Shown: one piece after another, positions 1 through 8,938 of the stretch
Numbering within the stretch: position 1 is the stretch's first letter
Layout of the letters: each line of letters opens with the position of its first letter
Assembly: GCA_038528965.1 (NCBI GenBank)
Contig: JBCBEC010000010.1
Location: 1 to 64,000 of the forward strand
Source: Lewinella sp038528965
Lineage (GTDB): Bacteria; Bacteroidota; Bacteroidia; Chitinophagales; Saprospiraceae
Reading direction: 5' to 3'
Length of the DNA: 64,000 nucleotides
The notes under the pieces: generated by a model
Told to the model about the DNA's origin: nothing
Databases searched by the model: none
Seen by the model: the letters and a program-made list of their open reading frames with translations, nothing else
Program-made: the position numbers and the translations under genes

Positions 1-1
1 A

Positions 2-112
2 AAAAGCTACTCAGCAGAGTTCGTTTCGTTCTCAAGCACCGGCAGGCTTATCAGAAAGGAAGAATTTGAAAAAATAGAACGACAACTCAATTATAACGCT
101 CAAACGGAGTAA
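2..112 (+). CDS. C-terminal end of an unidentified protein (partial)
   Basis: An open frame enters from the left edge and stops at TAA 110-112, giving 36 residues, mostly charged and polar, ending in KIERQLNYNAQTE. The upstream part lies outside the window, so no family can be assigned. The frame is short and could be chance. I list it because it is open from the edge and its composition (Lys/Glu-rich, amphipathic) looks protein-like. Confidence 0.3.
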   Translation, partial: KSYSAEFVSFSSTGRLIRKEEFEKIERQLNYNAQTE

Positions 113-280
113 CCTTTCTTCGCTAGCTGCAGCATCTATGGATGTCTGTTCCGTGAGCCTGAGGTACTCCACTTTATTAACTTGATCCCAGAGCTTGCAG
201 CTTCTCAAGAAGTCTGTTCATAGAAGTGTGGTTATATTGATGGCCTTCTAAAAGAAAATACAGCAGAGTTATTGAGCGCA

Positions 281-330
281 ATTTTAAGTCAAATAATCCT
301 CTTATTGTGAAGGATCATTTGACTTAAAAT
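281..330. terminator. Long inverted repeat, possible bidirectional terminator
   Basis: The arm ATTTTAAGTCAAATAATCCT (281-300) is matched by its reverse complement at 311-330 with a single mismatch and a 10-base loop. It lacks a clear T tract. It could be a weak terminator, a processing hairpin, or the end of a small mobile element; nothing here decides between them. Confidence 0.4.
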
Positions 331-402
331 TATCAGAATCGCTTTGCCCTGATTAGCTAAAAGCGGAAGAATAATCAACAAATCTGGCTACAGAGCTTGA
401 TT

Positions 403-494
403 TTCAACATAGAAGCGCAGCGAACTCCCCCGTGAACGTCAGTGAGCTAAACCCGCGAGTGCAACGAGCTTCCCCCGCGAGCATAGCGAGCTTC
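403..494 (-). repeat. 23-bp tandem repeat, three full units plus one partial
   Basis: Three 23-bp units lie at 426-448, 449-471 and 472-494, with a decayed fourth at 403-425. Read on the minus strand each begins like GAAGCTCGCTATGCTCGCGG. The same family with the same period recurs on the plus strand at 54182-54273. There are no unique spacers, so this is not a CRISPR array. Confidence 0.75.
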
Positions 495-507
495 TTCCAA
501 ACAACAA

Positions 508-540
508 ATCCCGAACATGGCGTATAACCATATTCGGGAT
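508..540 (-). terminator. Putative rpsU terminator hairpin
   Basis: ATCCCGAACATGG (508-520) pairs with CCATATTCGGGAT (528-540) with one mismatch, 34 bases beyond the rpsU stop on the minus strand. On that strand it is followed by a short T-rich run (TTTGTTGTTT). Position and strength fit an intrinsic terminator for rpsU. Confidence 0.6.
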
Positions 541-573
541 CAGGCCCATTTGGAAAACCGGTAATTTAATACC

Positions 574-768
574 CTAGATTTCGCTTTGGCGCTGCTTGTT
601 TTCGCGGTAGATCGCTTTCAAGGTTTCCTTACGGCGCTTCACAGAAGGCTTCGTAAATTCCCGGCGGCTACGCAATTCACGAATCACGCGCGTATTGATA
701 GATTTGCGCTTGTAACGCTTCAGTGCTTTGTCGATGCTTTCGCCGCTACGAACGTCAATAATTAGCAT
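574..768 (-). CDS. rpsU: 30S ribosomal protein S21
   Basis: This 64-residue basic protein starts MLIIDVRSGESIDKALKRYK, a typical S21 (bS21) opening, and has the Arg/Lys-rich tail that contacts 16S rRNA in the small subunit. The length is normal for Bacteroidota S21. It is a single-gene unit: a consensus promoter lies 30 bases upstream (798-828) and a hairpin lies downstream (508-540). S21 sits near the anti-Shine-Dalgarno end of 16S rRNA, and in Bacteroidota it is thought to help mask that region. The identification is secure. Confidence 0.97.
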   Translation of the reverse strand: MLIIDVRSGESIDKALKRYKRKSINTRVIRELRSRREFTKPSVKRRKETLKAIYRENKQRQSEI

Positions 769-797
769 AATTTCTGTCAGTTGTTAATTTAGCGGTG

Positions 798-828
798 CAA
801 ATATACGCTTATTTTGCACTCTGGCAAG
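798..828 (-). promoter_or_regulatory. Bacteroidota sigma-A promoter of rpsU
   Basis: On the minus strand the sequence reads TTG, 19 bases, then TATATTTG. This matches the Bacteroidota primary-sigma consensus (-33 TTTG, -7 TAnnTTTG). The -7 element is at 798-805 and the -33 element at about 825-828. It directly precedes rpsU and is the best promoter match in the window. Confidence 0.75.
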
Positions 829-862
829 TGGCCTTGCTCATAATGATAAAAAACTCGCTACA

Positions 863-1456
863 GTGGAACCCAGCGCAGCCCATCTAAGCCTGAAGTCCTT
901 CTTTGATCTTATCGTTCGGATTCCCGAGGAGCAGTGGCAGCAGTGCTGGTCAGCCTGGCAGCCTTTCTCGGCAAAGCGAAGGACCATTCTCACCGCAGCA
1001 GGGGAGCGTGAGCGTTACTTGTACTTCGTGACGGAAGGTATTCAAAGGGTATTTTTCTTAACCGAGGATGGTGCCAAAGAAGCTACCCTTGTCTTTACCT
1101 ATGCTCCCTCTTTAAGTGGTGTCGCTGATTCTTTTCTGGGGCAACATCCTTCGCACTTCTATTTGGAGACTTTAACACCTAGTCAATTTCTGCGCATCAC
1201 CTATGAAAACTTCACGGAGCAGTGTCTAGCATATCCGGAGATGAATCGTTTGGCTTTAGCCTTGTCGGCTTCGGCCTTTGAGGGAATATTACTGCGCCAG
1301 GCAGAGTTACAGACGGCAACAGCGGAGGAGAAATTCCGTGCGCTACTCACGCGCAGCTCACACGTACTTAATCTCATTCCACATAAGTACTTGGCTTCCT
1401 ATCTGGGTATAGATCCAGCTACTTTTAGTCGGCTCTTAGGAAAGGTCCGGCTTTAA
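863..1456 (+). CDS. Crp/Fnr-family transcriptional regulator
   Basis: The 197-residue protein has an N-terminal cyclic-nucleotide-binding-like beta roll (about 20-120, including the segment ILTAAGERERYLYFVTEGIQ) and a short C-terminal winged helix ending in LASYLGIDPATFSRLLGKV. This is the typical form of Bacteroidota Crp-like regulators, in which the helix-turn-helix sits at the extreme C terminus. The start is GTG 863; no in-frame ATG exists upstream. The effector is unknown, and residues for cAMP or heme binding cannot be assigned. The DinB gene starts 69 bases downstream on the same strand and may be co-transcribed or controlled by it. Confidence 0.85.
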   Translation: MEPSAAHLSLKSFFDLIVRIPEEQWQQCWSAWQPFSAKRRTILTAAGERERYLYFVTEGIQRVFFLTEDGAKEATLVFTYAPSLSGVADSFLGQHPSHFYLETLTPSQFLRITYENFTEQCLAYPEMNRLALALSASAFEGILLRQAELQTATAEEKFRALLTRSSHVLNLIPHKYLASYLGIDPATFSRLLGKVRL

Positions 1457-1525
1457 AATCTTGACATCCCTCAAGTTTTCTTCGCGCAAGCTCCCCTTTC
1501 TTTGTACCAATAAAAAATACAAGCC

Positions 1526-2116
1526 ATGCCAAGCTTTAATAGTCAACAATTATTGCAAGAACTGGATCAAACTGTACGCCAGGGAATTGTACGAGCAGAA
1601 CAGTTCAAAAAAAGTTCAAAGGATAAGCTGCAAGCCCCGCCCTTGCAAGGCACGTGGACAGTGGCCCAACACCTCTTTCATCTCAATTTTTACGCTTCCT
1701 TTTATACCGAAGCCATAGAGGCTTGCCTGAATCAGGCTAAGAGCCAACCGAAGGCAACTTTCCGATCAGGTTGGTTGGGTAACTACTTTACCCAGGTAAT
1801 CGGACCAGCAGAGGAGAATATGCCCTTGAAAACCACGATGAAATCACCTGAAAATGCTTCGCCTCCTGCTGATACTGCCCTAGATGTTTATGCTGAACTG
1901 GAAGCGTATCTAGGCTTTCAGCATCGCCTATTGTACCTACTCCAACGTGCTCAACAAGTAGACTTGGGAGCTCATCGCGTTCCGATATCTATCAGCCGAT
2001 TAATTCGCCTTAAGCTAGGGGATACCTTCCGCTTTGTCATTGCGCATCAGGAGCGTCATTTGCAACATTTGGAACGCGCAGGTTACTTGCCATCTGCAAT
2101 TGCAGCAGAAAAATAG
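1526..2116 (+). CDS. DinB-family protein
   Basis: This 196-residue, mostly helical protein fits the DinB/YfiT four-helix-bundle superfamily. The metal-site histidines are visible in WTVAQHLFHLNFY (about residues 43-55) and in the C-terminal AHQERHLQHLERAGYLP. Family members bind a divalent metal, and several are thiol-dependent transferases; the substrate of this one is unknown. It starts at ATG 1526, 69 bases after the Crp-like regulator, so the two probably form one unit. Confidence 0.8.
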   Translation: MPSFNSQQLLQELDQTVRQGIVRAEQFKKSSKDKLQAPPLQGTWTVAQHLFHLNFYASFYTEAIEACLNQAKSQPKATFRSGWLGNYFTQVIGPAEENMPLKTTMKSPENASPPADTALDVYAELEAYLGFQHRLLYLLQRAQQVDLGAHRVPISISRLIRLKLGDTFRFVIAHQERHLQHLERAGYLPSAIAAEK

Positions 2117-2189
2117 TACTTTGTAGCACGGAGTGCTGCAACCCTAGCGCGTTTCTGCCCTCCTTACTTATACATTATCGCAATGATCC

Positions 2190-2209
2190 TGGCCGACTCC
2201 CGTCGGCCA
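2190..2209. terminator. GC-rich hairpin after the DinB gene
   Basis: TGGCCGAC (2190-2197), loop TCCC, GTCGGCCA (2202-2209) is a perfect 8-bp stem 73 bases after the DinB stop. It has no T tract. A second perfect stem, TTGTCGAC-GAGA-GTCGACAA, follows at 2238-2257. These may end the upstream transcript or be members of an intergenic repeat family. Confidence 0.45.
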
Positions 2210-2237
2210 GCACCAGCTAAAAGACTAGTCTCAGCTC

Positions 2238-2257
2238 TTGTCGACGAGAGTCGACAA
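2238..2257. repeat. Perfect palindromic stem TTGTCGAC-GAGA-GTCGACAA
   Basis: Two 8-base arms flank a 4-base loop, 38 bases before the permease start. It could be an operator, an mRNA hairpin in the permease leader, or an intergenic repeat. Confidence 0.45.
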
Positions 2258-2295
2258 TGAGCCGTGCACACTAAACACGCCATAAACGCTGCGAT

Positions 2296-4677
2296 ATGTT
2301 CCGAAATTACCTCAAGATCACCCTTCGTAACCTTGCTAAGAACAAGCTCTTTGTTTTTATCAATATACTGGGGCTAGGAGTAGCCTTGTCCTGCTGTATT
2401 GTTGCCTATCTCAATTGGGACTACAATGCTAAGTTTGACGCCAATTACGTGGATACAGAAGATGTGTATCGCGTCAACTTTAAGCGTATTACCAATGGTG
2501 TACCCATTCAAAATGGCAACTGTCCTATGCCGCTGGCGAAACAGGTCGAAGGTAATTTTCCTCAAGTAAATGAGGTGGCACGTGTGGTACCTTTGAGTGG
2601 CAATTTTAAGGTAGGGCCAGAGGTCTTTCGGTCTTCAGTTACCGCTGTAGATCCTAGCTTCTTTGAGCTTTTTCAGTTCGAGATTCAATCCGGACAATTG
2701 CTGAGTAGCGCCGACAAGCAATCGATTGTAATCAGTTCTGAGTTGCGGGAGAAGTACTTCCCAAACCAGAATGATCCGGTGGGGGAGTCGCTTACCTACC
2801 TGGTAGGTGATCAGGAACTGATCTATCAGATTGTGGGAGTATTCACTAAGCCGCCCAAAAACAGCAGCTTTGCAGCGGAGGCTTATATCCCGTTCGATAA
2901 TGCTTTGGAAGTACAAGAGTGGGAAGGTGACAATTGGGCCTTTTTCAATACGACTTTCTTACGCATCCCTGATGCCGGTAGCCTTGCCCAGGTGGAGCAA
3001 CAGCTGCAAGCTTATGTAGAAGTGCAAAACCAGGCAAAAGAAGACTACAAAGTAGATTCCTATTACCTGGATCCTTTCGTGGGTATGGCCGTACGCGCAG
3101 AGCGGGAGGATACCTGGAATCATTGGTTCCGCAATAGTCTACCCATCGCAGCTGCCGTGTCGCCGGGTATTATGGCTTTCTTGATTTTACTGATCGCCTG
3201 CTTCAATTTTACCAATACATCTATTGCTATTGCCAACCGGCGAATCAAGGAAATTGGTATTCGTAAAGTGTTAGGTTCAGGGCGTCGAGCACTTATTCTT
3301 CAGTTCATGGGAGAAAATACCCTAATGGTACTCCTTTCTCTATTGGTGGGTTTGTTAATCTCTGTCTTTTTCGTGCCGGCCTACAGTGCCATGTGGCCAT
3401 TTCTGGAGATTAAGTTGAATTTATTACAAAATGGAGAATTGGTCCTCTTCCTCTTAGGGCTACTATTGTTCGCAGCTTTAATAGCAGGAAGTTATCCCGC
3501 TTTTTACATCAGTAGCTTCCAACCCACTACCATTTTACGGGGACGGGTGAAATTCAGCGGTACAAATTCGCTGACTCGTATTTTGCTCACACTACAATTC
3601 GCTATTTCTCTATTGGCAGTAATTGCCGGTTTTGTTTTTGCCCAGAATTCTCGTTTTCAGGCAGAATACGATATGGGATATGATTTGGACCAAACGGTAA
3701 TCACTTACGTGAAAGACGAACAAGGCTACCAGAAGATGGTCAACCAGCTCCAGGGCTACGACAAAATCAAAGAAATGGCTGGATCAGCCAGTAGCATTAG
3801 CGCCTCTTGGTATACTGATCCTATTCGCTATAACAACAGTGAGGAACTAGATGTAACCATTTTTGATATTGGTACCAACTACCTGCAAGCAGTCGGTGCT
3901 ACTCTCATGGCCGGTCGAGATTTTGTGCCGAATAGCCGTAGCGACATGGAGAATTCGGTCCTAGTGAATCAGGAACTAGTAAAGACGATGGGCTGGACCG
4001 AGCCGCTTGGCCAGCGCATTATCCTAAAGGACACCATTGCACTAAATGTAGTAGGCGTTGTGAAGGATATCTATTTCAAAGGTGGTTTGTGGGATCCGAT
4101 TGCTCCAACCTTAATGCGCTATGTAGATCAGGCAGATTACCAATACTTATCCGTACGAGCGAATGCTGCTGATTTGCTAGCGGTCAAACAAACGATGGAC
4201 GAAAAATGGGCTGAAGTATTCCCCAGTGAGTTATCGCAAGTGCGCTTTATGGATGAAGGAAAGAGCGAAATGGCTTTGGTGAATAACAACATCCGGATCC
4301 TGTTTATGGTATTAGGGCTAGTGGCGGTGTTCCTTTCGGTAATTGGCCTGTTTAGCCTAGTGTCTTTGAATTTGGTCAAGCGAATGAAAGAGATCGGCGT
4401 ACGCAAAGTACTGGGGGCTTCGGTGGCTAATATCAGCTTAAGAGTCAGTAAGGAGTTCTTTATCATCTTACTTATTGCCTCAGTCTTCGGGGCTGTCGGG
4501 GCTTTTTATCTGACAGAAATGCTGCTATCCAGTATTTGGACCTACCACGTGCCTTTACGGATTTGGCCATTTATAGCGTCCATTTTATTGCTGTTTGCTG
4601 CAAGTGTAGTGACAATCGGAGGCAAAGTAGTGCGGGCTGCATCAACAAACCCGGCACTCATTTTGAAAGACGAATAG
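2296..4677 (+). CDS. ABC transporter permease, FtsX/MacB type
   Basis: The 793-residue membrane protein has the double-FtsX layout common in Bacteroidota: an N-terminal helix (about 20-42), a MacB-like periplasmic domain, a first FtsX block (about 285-450, with the motif RRIKEIGIRKVLGSG), a second periplasmic domain (about 460-665) and a second FtsX block (about 670-785, with RMKEIGVRKVLGAS). Such permeases pair with an ATPase to move lipoproteins, peptides or lipids, or to transmit mechanical force. No ATPase gene is adjacent, so it presumably uses one encoded elsewhere. The start at ATG 2296 gives MFRNYLKITLRNLAKNK, the standard opening. Confidence 0.92.
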   Translation: MFRNYLKITLRNLAKNKLFVFINILGLGVALSCCIVAYLNWDYNAKFDANYVDTEDVYRVNFKRITNGVPIQNGNCPMPLAKQVEGNFPQVNEVARVVPLSGNFKVGPEVFRSSVTAVDPSFFELFQFEIQSGQLLSSADKQSIVISSELREKYFPNQNDPVGESLTYLVGDQELIYQIVGVFTKPPKNSSFAAEAYIPFDNALEVQEWEGDNWAFFNTTFLRIPDAGSLAQVEQQLQAYVEVQNQAKEDYKVDSYYLDPFVGMAVRAEREDTWNHWFRNSLPIAAAVSPGIMAFLILLIACFNFTNTSIAIANRRIKEIGIRKVLGSGRRALILQFMGENTLMVLLSLLVGLLISVFFVPAYSAMWPFLEIKLNLLQNGELVLFLLGLLLFAALIAGSYPAFYISSFQPTTILRGRVKFSGTNSLTRILLTLQFAISLLAVIAGFVFAQNSRFQAEYDMGYDLDQTVITYVKDEQGYQKMVNQLQGYDKIKEMAGSASSISASWYTDPIRYNNSEELDVTIFDIGTNYLQAVGATLMAGRDFVPNSRSDMENSVLVNQELVKTMGWTEPLGQRIILKDTIALNVVGVVKDIYFKGGLWDPIAPTLMRYVDQADYQYLSVRANAADLLAVKQTMDEKWAEVFPSELSQVRFMDEGKSEMALVNNNIRILFMVLGLVAVFLSVIGLFSLVSLNLVKRMKEIGVRKVLGASVANISLRVSKEFFIILLIASVFGAVGAFYLTEMLLSSIWTYHVPLRIWPFIASILLLFAASVVTIGGKVVRAASTNPALILKDE

Positions 4678-4793
4678 AGAGACCTACAAATTGGGAAAAT
4701 AAACGGACCTTTGCGCCGCGGAACAAAGAAGTTGAAATCTTTGTTCGGCTTAGAAACCAGACTAGAGCCTGGAAAAAACGCAAAGAATACCCC

Positions 4794-7010
4794 ATGAGTC
4801 GTCTATCACTAGTGATGGTCAGTTGTCTGCTATCCGTACAACTATTTGCTCAAAGTGAGCGGCCAAACCAATCTTCGCATCGTCTTGATATTCAGCGAGC
4901 TAATAGTGAGATTCGCTTAGATGGCGTCCTGGATGAAGCAGCCTGGAATGCTGCTGCTGTGGCTGGTGATTTCTGGGAAAAGGATCCCCGAGACGATGTG
5001 AAATCCATCGTGCAAACCGAAGGCCGACTCACCTACGATGATCAGTTTCTCTACGTCGCTATTACCTGTTTTGATACCAGCACCAACCACGTTATTCAAA
5101 CCCTGAAACGGGACGTGGGCTACTGGGATAGCGACGCGGTGGCCATCACCCTTGATCCGATCAATGAGGCGGCAAATGGTTTCATGTTTGGGGTCAACCC
5201 CTTGGGAGTGCAGATGGAAGCTCTGTTGGGAGGAGGAAGTGGTCCTGGCAACTGGAACAACAACTGGGATAATATCTGGTACGCCGAAACCGCACAGTAT
5301 GAAGACCGCTGGGTAGTAGAGATGGCTATTCCTTTCAAAACATTACGCTACGAAGCCGGCGCAAAAATTTGGGGGATTAATTTCCTTCGTAACGATGCCA
5401 AGCGCAATCGCTTTCACGTCTGGGCGCCCATTCCGCGCCAATTCTGGGGCATTGATCAAGGCTATTCCGGACAATTGGTGTGGGATAAAGAACCGCCCGT
5501 AGCTAGCGGAAACGTGGCCATCATTCCCTACATCTCCGGCCAGTTTCAGCAAGATATGGAAGCGGAGGTGCCGGAGGAAAAAGAAGAGTGGTTAGGCCAG
5601 GCTGGGGTAGATGCCAAAATTGCCTTAAGTCCATCCTTGAACCTCGACTTGACGGTGAACCCGGATTTTAGCCAGGTTGATGTCGATGTGCAGCAGACCA
5701 ACTTGACGCGTTTCAGCCTTTTCTTCCCGGAGCGCCGGAATTTCTTTCTGGAGAACAGTGATATGTTTACTTCCTTCGGAATTCCGCCAGCACGACCATT
5801 TTTTAGTCGCAGAATTGGCTTAGACGAAGATGGGCAGGCCGTACCCATCACCTTTGGGGCCCGTCTTACGGGTAATGTGACGGATGACCTGCGGATTGGT
5901 GTACTCGGTGTGCAGACCAAGGCCAATGATGTGCAGACGGGGCAAAACTACTTCACCGCCGCCTTCTCCCAACGAGTACTGGAACGCTCCTCAATTCGTG
6001 GTATGTTTATCAACCGGCAAGCCTTTGCTAACGGAGAGTTCAGTGATACCGACTATAACCGCAATGCGGACCTAGAATTCAACTACCAAAGTGCAGATGG
6101 CTCTGTAGAGAGTTGGGTAGGCTACCATCATGCTTTCCGCGAAGGAGTGGATGAAAAACAGATATTCTGGAATGCAGGTGGGGCTTATACTGCCCCCAAC
6201 TTCAATTTTCTGGTAGATTTCGTATCCGTAGGCGAAAACTACTTTGCTGATGTGGGTTTTGTGAACCGGCTGGAAAATTATGATGCTGTGCGTGATACCA
6301 CCATCCGCCGTGGTTATAAAATCCTCTACACGCCCTTTAACTTTACCTTATTGCCACAAGTGGATTGGCTGCAAAACCTGAATATCAATCTAGAGAACGC
6401 TTTATTTCTCAATGATGATTATTCGCTGAATGAACGCACCACCGCAGCAGTAATTGTTGCGGAATTTCCTAACTCATCCAGACTGGAAATTGGTACGGTC
6501 AATTATACAACTGACTTACTCTTTCCATTCGACTTTACCGACGGAGAGCCGCTTCCCGCCGGCCGCTATAATTATCAGGATTATGGAATCAATTATAACT
6601 CTGATCAGCGTAAACTACTCAGCTATGGCTTGCAGCTAGAAGGAGGCGGCTTCTACAATGGTCAGCGTATCCTCGTGGGAGGTAATCTTAATTACCGGGT
6701 ACAACCCTGGGGTAATTTCGCCATTTCGGCTAATTACAACCAACTCAAATTCCCGGACAATTTTGGTGAGGAAACCCTCTGGCTGATTGGCCCACGGGCC
6801 GAGGTCAATTTCTCAAAGAATTTGTTCTGGACCACTTTCCTGCAGTACAACACCCAGGCGGATAACTTCAACATCAACAGCCGACTACAATGGCAATTTC
6901 GCCCCTTATCCTGGCTCTTCCTCGTTTATTCGGATAACTACGCCGTGGATGTTTGGGGCCCTAAGAACCGTGCCTTGGTGTTGAAAGTGAACTACTGGTT
7001 GGTGCTGTAA
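4794..7010 (+). CDS. DUF5916 outer-membrane protein with CBM9-like domain
   Basis: The protein has 738 residues from ATG 4794, chosen because it begins a signal peptide (MSRLSLVMVSCLLSVQLFAQ); an in-frame start further upstream would add a tail without one. Residues about 30-220 form a CBM9/DOMON-like beta sandwich with the hallmark LDGVLDEAAWNAA. The remainder is a DUF5916 region rich in alternating aromatic and polar strands, consistent with an outer-membrane barrel. Proteins of this type are widespread in Bacteroidota; their substrate is unknown, and sugar binding is only inferred from the CBM9-like fold. It lies 116 bases after the permease on the same strand. Confidence 0.85.
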   Translation: MSRLSLVMVSCLLSVQLFAQSERPNQSSHRLDIQRANSEIRLDGVLDEAAWNAAAVAGDFWEKDPRDDVKSIVQTEGRLTYDDQFLYVAITCFDTSTNHVIQTLKRDVGYWDSDAVAITLDPINEAANGFMFGVNPLGVQMEALLGGGSGPGNWNNNWDNIWYAETAQYEDRWVVEMAIPFKTLRYEAGAKIWGINFLRNDAKRNRFHVWAPIPRQFWGIDQGYSGQLVWDKEPPVASGNVAIIPYISGQFQQDMEAEVPEEKEEWLGQAGVDAKIALSPSLNLDLTVNPDFSQVDVDVQQTNLTRFSLFFPERRNFFLENSDMFTSFGIPPARPFFSRRIGLDEDGQAVPITFGARLTGNVTDDLRIGVLGVQTKANDVQTGQNYFTAAFSQRVLERSSIRGMFINRQAFANGEFSDTDYNRNADLEFNYQSADGSVESWVGYHHAFREGVDEKQIFWNAGGAYTAPNFNFLVDFVSVGENYFADVGFVNRLENYDAVRDTTIRRGYKILYTPFNFTLLPQVDWLQNLNINLENALFLNDDYSLNERTTAAVIVAEFPNSSRLEIGTVNYTTDLLFPFDFTDGEPLPAGRYNYQDYGINYNSDQRKLLSYGLQLEGGGFYNGQRILVGGNLNYRVQPWGNFAISANYNQLKFPDNFGEETLWLIGPRAEVNFSKNLFWTTFLQYNTQADNFNINSRLQWQFRPLSWLFLVYSDNYAVDVWGPKNRALVLKVNYWLVL

Positions 7011-7129
7011 ATGAGCTTCTAGGGTGAGAATTGTTTCTGTGAACTGTAATTTCTGGTCTCAGCTGGCGGTTTTCTGTTAATATTGGTTCGAATTTGTGAT
7101 GGAATGATTAATTCTATTCCAAATAAATC

Positions 7130-7137
7130 TACCTTTG
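7130..7137 (+). promoter_or_regulatory. -7 promoter element TACCTTTG upstream of GAPDH
   Basis: TACCTTTG matches the Bacteroidota -7 consensus TAnnTTTG and lies 136 bases before the GAPDH start, in the only sizeable gap upstream of it. No clear TTTG partner is found at 17-23 bases upstream, so support comes from one element only. Confidence 0.4.
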
Positions 7138-7272
7138 CGGCACCAAATAGAACCACGACAAGGCATTGATTATTAGGCACGAAGGTGCCAAATCGATCAT
7201 CTGCCTGGTCAATTAATTGATGTTCAATCAGACCTTCTTTTGAAGTCTGATGAATGAGATTAAAACCACCAC

Positions 7273-8751
7273 ATGTTGCAAGACAATAGTATTTTAGGTG
7301 CCCAGGTCGACGCCGCCCTAGACCATTGGCGCCAGGAGGAAAAACAAGCCTTAGAACTCCTCCGAATTGTGGGCGAATTGCGCTTCGACCGTTCCATAGA
7401 ATTGGTCTTCTTCCGCCGGGATATTTATGATGCGCGCCCGAGCACTGTTCTCAATTACCACCGCCTCGCCGAGAACTATTCAGATGCACCCCTACAAATT
7501 GAAGACAGCTTACTACTAGCCCAAGCCATTAATGACCTGGACGCGATAGTAGCTGCCCGAATTGACTTGGGTAAGTTAGCCCTGGAATGGCGTGAGTCCA
7601 AACACCAAAATGGCATCTCCGCCGAAGCTTTTATCGGTGATCAATTGAGACACCTCTGTGGAGTAGAACCGCTGCACTATGGCTCGCGTGATGTAGTCCT
7701 CTACGGTTTTGGTCGTATTGGCCGTCTGGTCGCTCGCCGCTTGATTACTTCTACAGGAAGAGGAGAACAGCTACGTTTAAAGGCCATTGTGATTCGTCCG
7801 AAGTTGAAAGACCGTTTTACAGAGGCTAGTAAGCGTGCGTCTTTATTAGCCTCAGACAGTGTACACGGCGAATTCCACGGTATGGTGGAAGTAAGTGCTG
7901 ATGGAAATGAACTGATCGTCAACGGTAATCGGATTCAGTTGATTTTCGCGGGTAAACCGGCAGATATTGACTACCGGGAATACGGTATAAACGAAGCTGT
8001 CCTGATTGACAACACCGGCGTTTGGCGTGATCGTGAAGGCTTATCAGAGCATCTACGCCCGGGTATTGCGCAGGTGTTGCTTACAGCGCCGGCTAAAGGC
8101 GATATTCCAAATATTGTTTACGGCGTTAATAGCCCGGAAGACCGCCCAACCGAGCAAATCTTTAGTGCTGCTTCCTGTACTACGAATGCCATAGCTCCCA
8201 TCATCGATGTAGTAGAACGAGCCTTTGGCATTGAGCAAGGCCATATCGAAACAATTCACGCTTACACGAACGACCAAAACTTGTTGGATAATTTCCACAA
8301 GAAACCACGCCGGGGTAGGGGAGCACCCATCAATATGGTATTGACTTCAACTGGGGCCGCAACTGCAGTCTCAAAAGTGTTGCCGCAGTTGGCGGGAAAG
8401 CTTACGGGTAATGCTATCCGCGTTCCCACTCCGAATGTATCCTTGGCTGTGCTTAACCTAAGTTTGAAGACAGAAACGGATGCCAAGGCCCTAAATGAAG
8501 CCTTACGCGAAGCCGCTCTTTATGGCGATCTAGTGGAGCAGATTCAGTATTCTACCTCTACGGAATATGTGTCGAGCAATGCGGTAGGAAGCACCTGCAC
8601 GTCGGTATTAGATGCACCTTCTACCATTGTTAGTGGTGATGGAAAGCAAGTAGTGCTGTACGTTTGGTACGACAATGAGTATGGCTATACTTGTCAGGTC
8701 GTACGCTTGGCAAAACACATTGCCGGTGCACGTCGATACCGATACTATTAG
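7273..8751 (+). CDS. gap: Glyceraldehyde-3-phosphate dehydrogenase, N-terminally extended type
   Basis: The 492-residue protein catalyses NAD(P)-dependent oxidation of glyceraldehyde 3-phosphate. The Rossmann motif VVLYGFGRIGR is at about 141-151, the catalytic cysteine is C302 in SAASCTTNAIAP, and the assisting histidine is H329 in IHAYTNDQ. The C terminus has the expected WYDNEYGY. It differs from the roughly 335-residue glycolytic enzyme by about 135 extra N-terminal residues that are helical and charged. Extended GAPDHs of this kind occur in Bacteroidota and some Proteobacteria; whether this copy works in glycolysis or gluconeogenesis is not visible. A strong terminator follows. Confidence 0.93.
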   Translation: MLQDNSILGAQVDAALDHWRQEEKQALELLRIVGELRFDRSIELVFFRRDIYDARPSTVLNYHRLAENYSDAPLQIEDSLLLAQAINDLDAIVAARIDLGKLALEWRESKHQNGISAEAFIGDQLRHLCGVEPLHYGSRDVVLYGFGRIGRLVARRLITSTGRGEQLRLKAIVIRPKLKDRFTEASKRASLLASDSVHGEFHGMVEVSADGNELIVNGNRIQLIFAGKPADIDYREYGINEAVLIDNTGVWRDREGLSEHLRPGIAQVLLTAPAKGDIPNIVYGVNSPEDRPTEQIFSAASCTTNAIAPIIDVVERAFGIEQGHIETIHAYTNDQNLLDNFHKKPRRGRGAPINMVLTSTGAATAVSKVLPQLAGKLTGNAIRVPTPNVSLAVLNLSLKTETDAKALNEALREAALYGDLVEQIQYSTSTEYVSSNAVGSTCTSVLDAPSTIVSGDGKQVVLYVWYDNEYGYTCQVVRLAKHIAGARRYRYY

Positions 8752-8775
8752 CAGATATCAAATCGCAATACCGAG

Positions 8776-8815
8776 ATAGGCGGGAGGAGCTCAGGCACTT
8801 CCGCCTATTTTTTTG
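8776..8815 (+). terminator. Rho-independent terminator after GAPDH
   Basis: ATAGGCGG (8776-8783) pairs with CCGCCTAT (8801-8808), followed directly by a T run to 8814. It lies 24 bases past the GAPDH stop and is a textbook intrinsic terminator. Confidence 0.85.
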
Positions 8816-8938
8816 TTTGAGCATCCTTATACCCTTAGTGTTTAGCCAGAAAATGGACGGGAAACGCACCAAGTCTGTCAGATCAGCATCTTAGTATAAG
8901 ACCGCCTTCTGTGTTATTACACAAATCAATGAATTGGT

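Larger units (their letters stand above)
113..573. other. Gene-free stretch with hairpins and 23-bp repeats
   Basis: No convincing gene was found in these 461 bases. They hold a 20-bp inverted repeat (281-300 with 311-330), three full 23-bp tandem repeats (426-494), and the hairpin 508-540 downstream of rpsU. A short frame around 150-225 reads LFREPEVLHFINLIPELAAS and then stops. It may be a remnant of a gene but has no usable start. Confidence 0.5.

Noticed and set aside
403..494. 23-bp repeats as a possible CRISPR array
   Set aside because: Units are directly adjacent without unique spacers, and no cas genes are present.
4536..4793. In-frame N-terminal extension of the DUF5916 gene
   Set aside because: It overlaps the permease coding region and would bury the signal peptide that begins at 4794.
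5546..5926. Minus-strand frame of 126 codons
   Set aside because: It lies entirely inside the DUF5916 gene; Arg/Ser/Lys-rich shadow without family resemblance.
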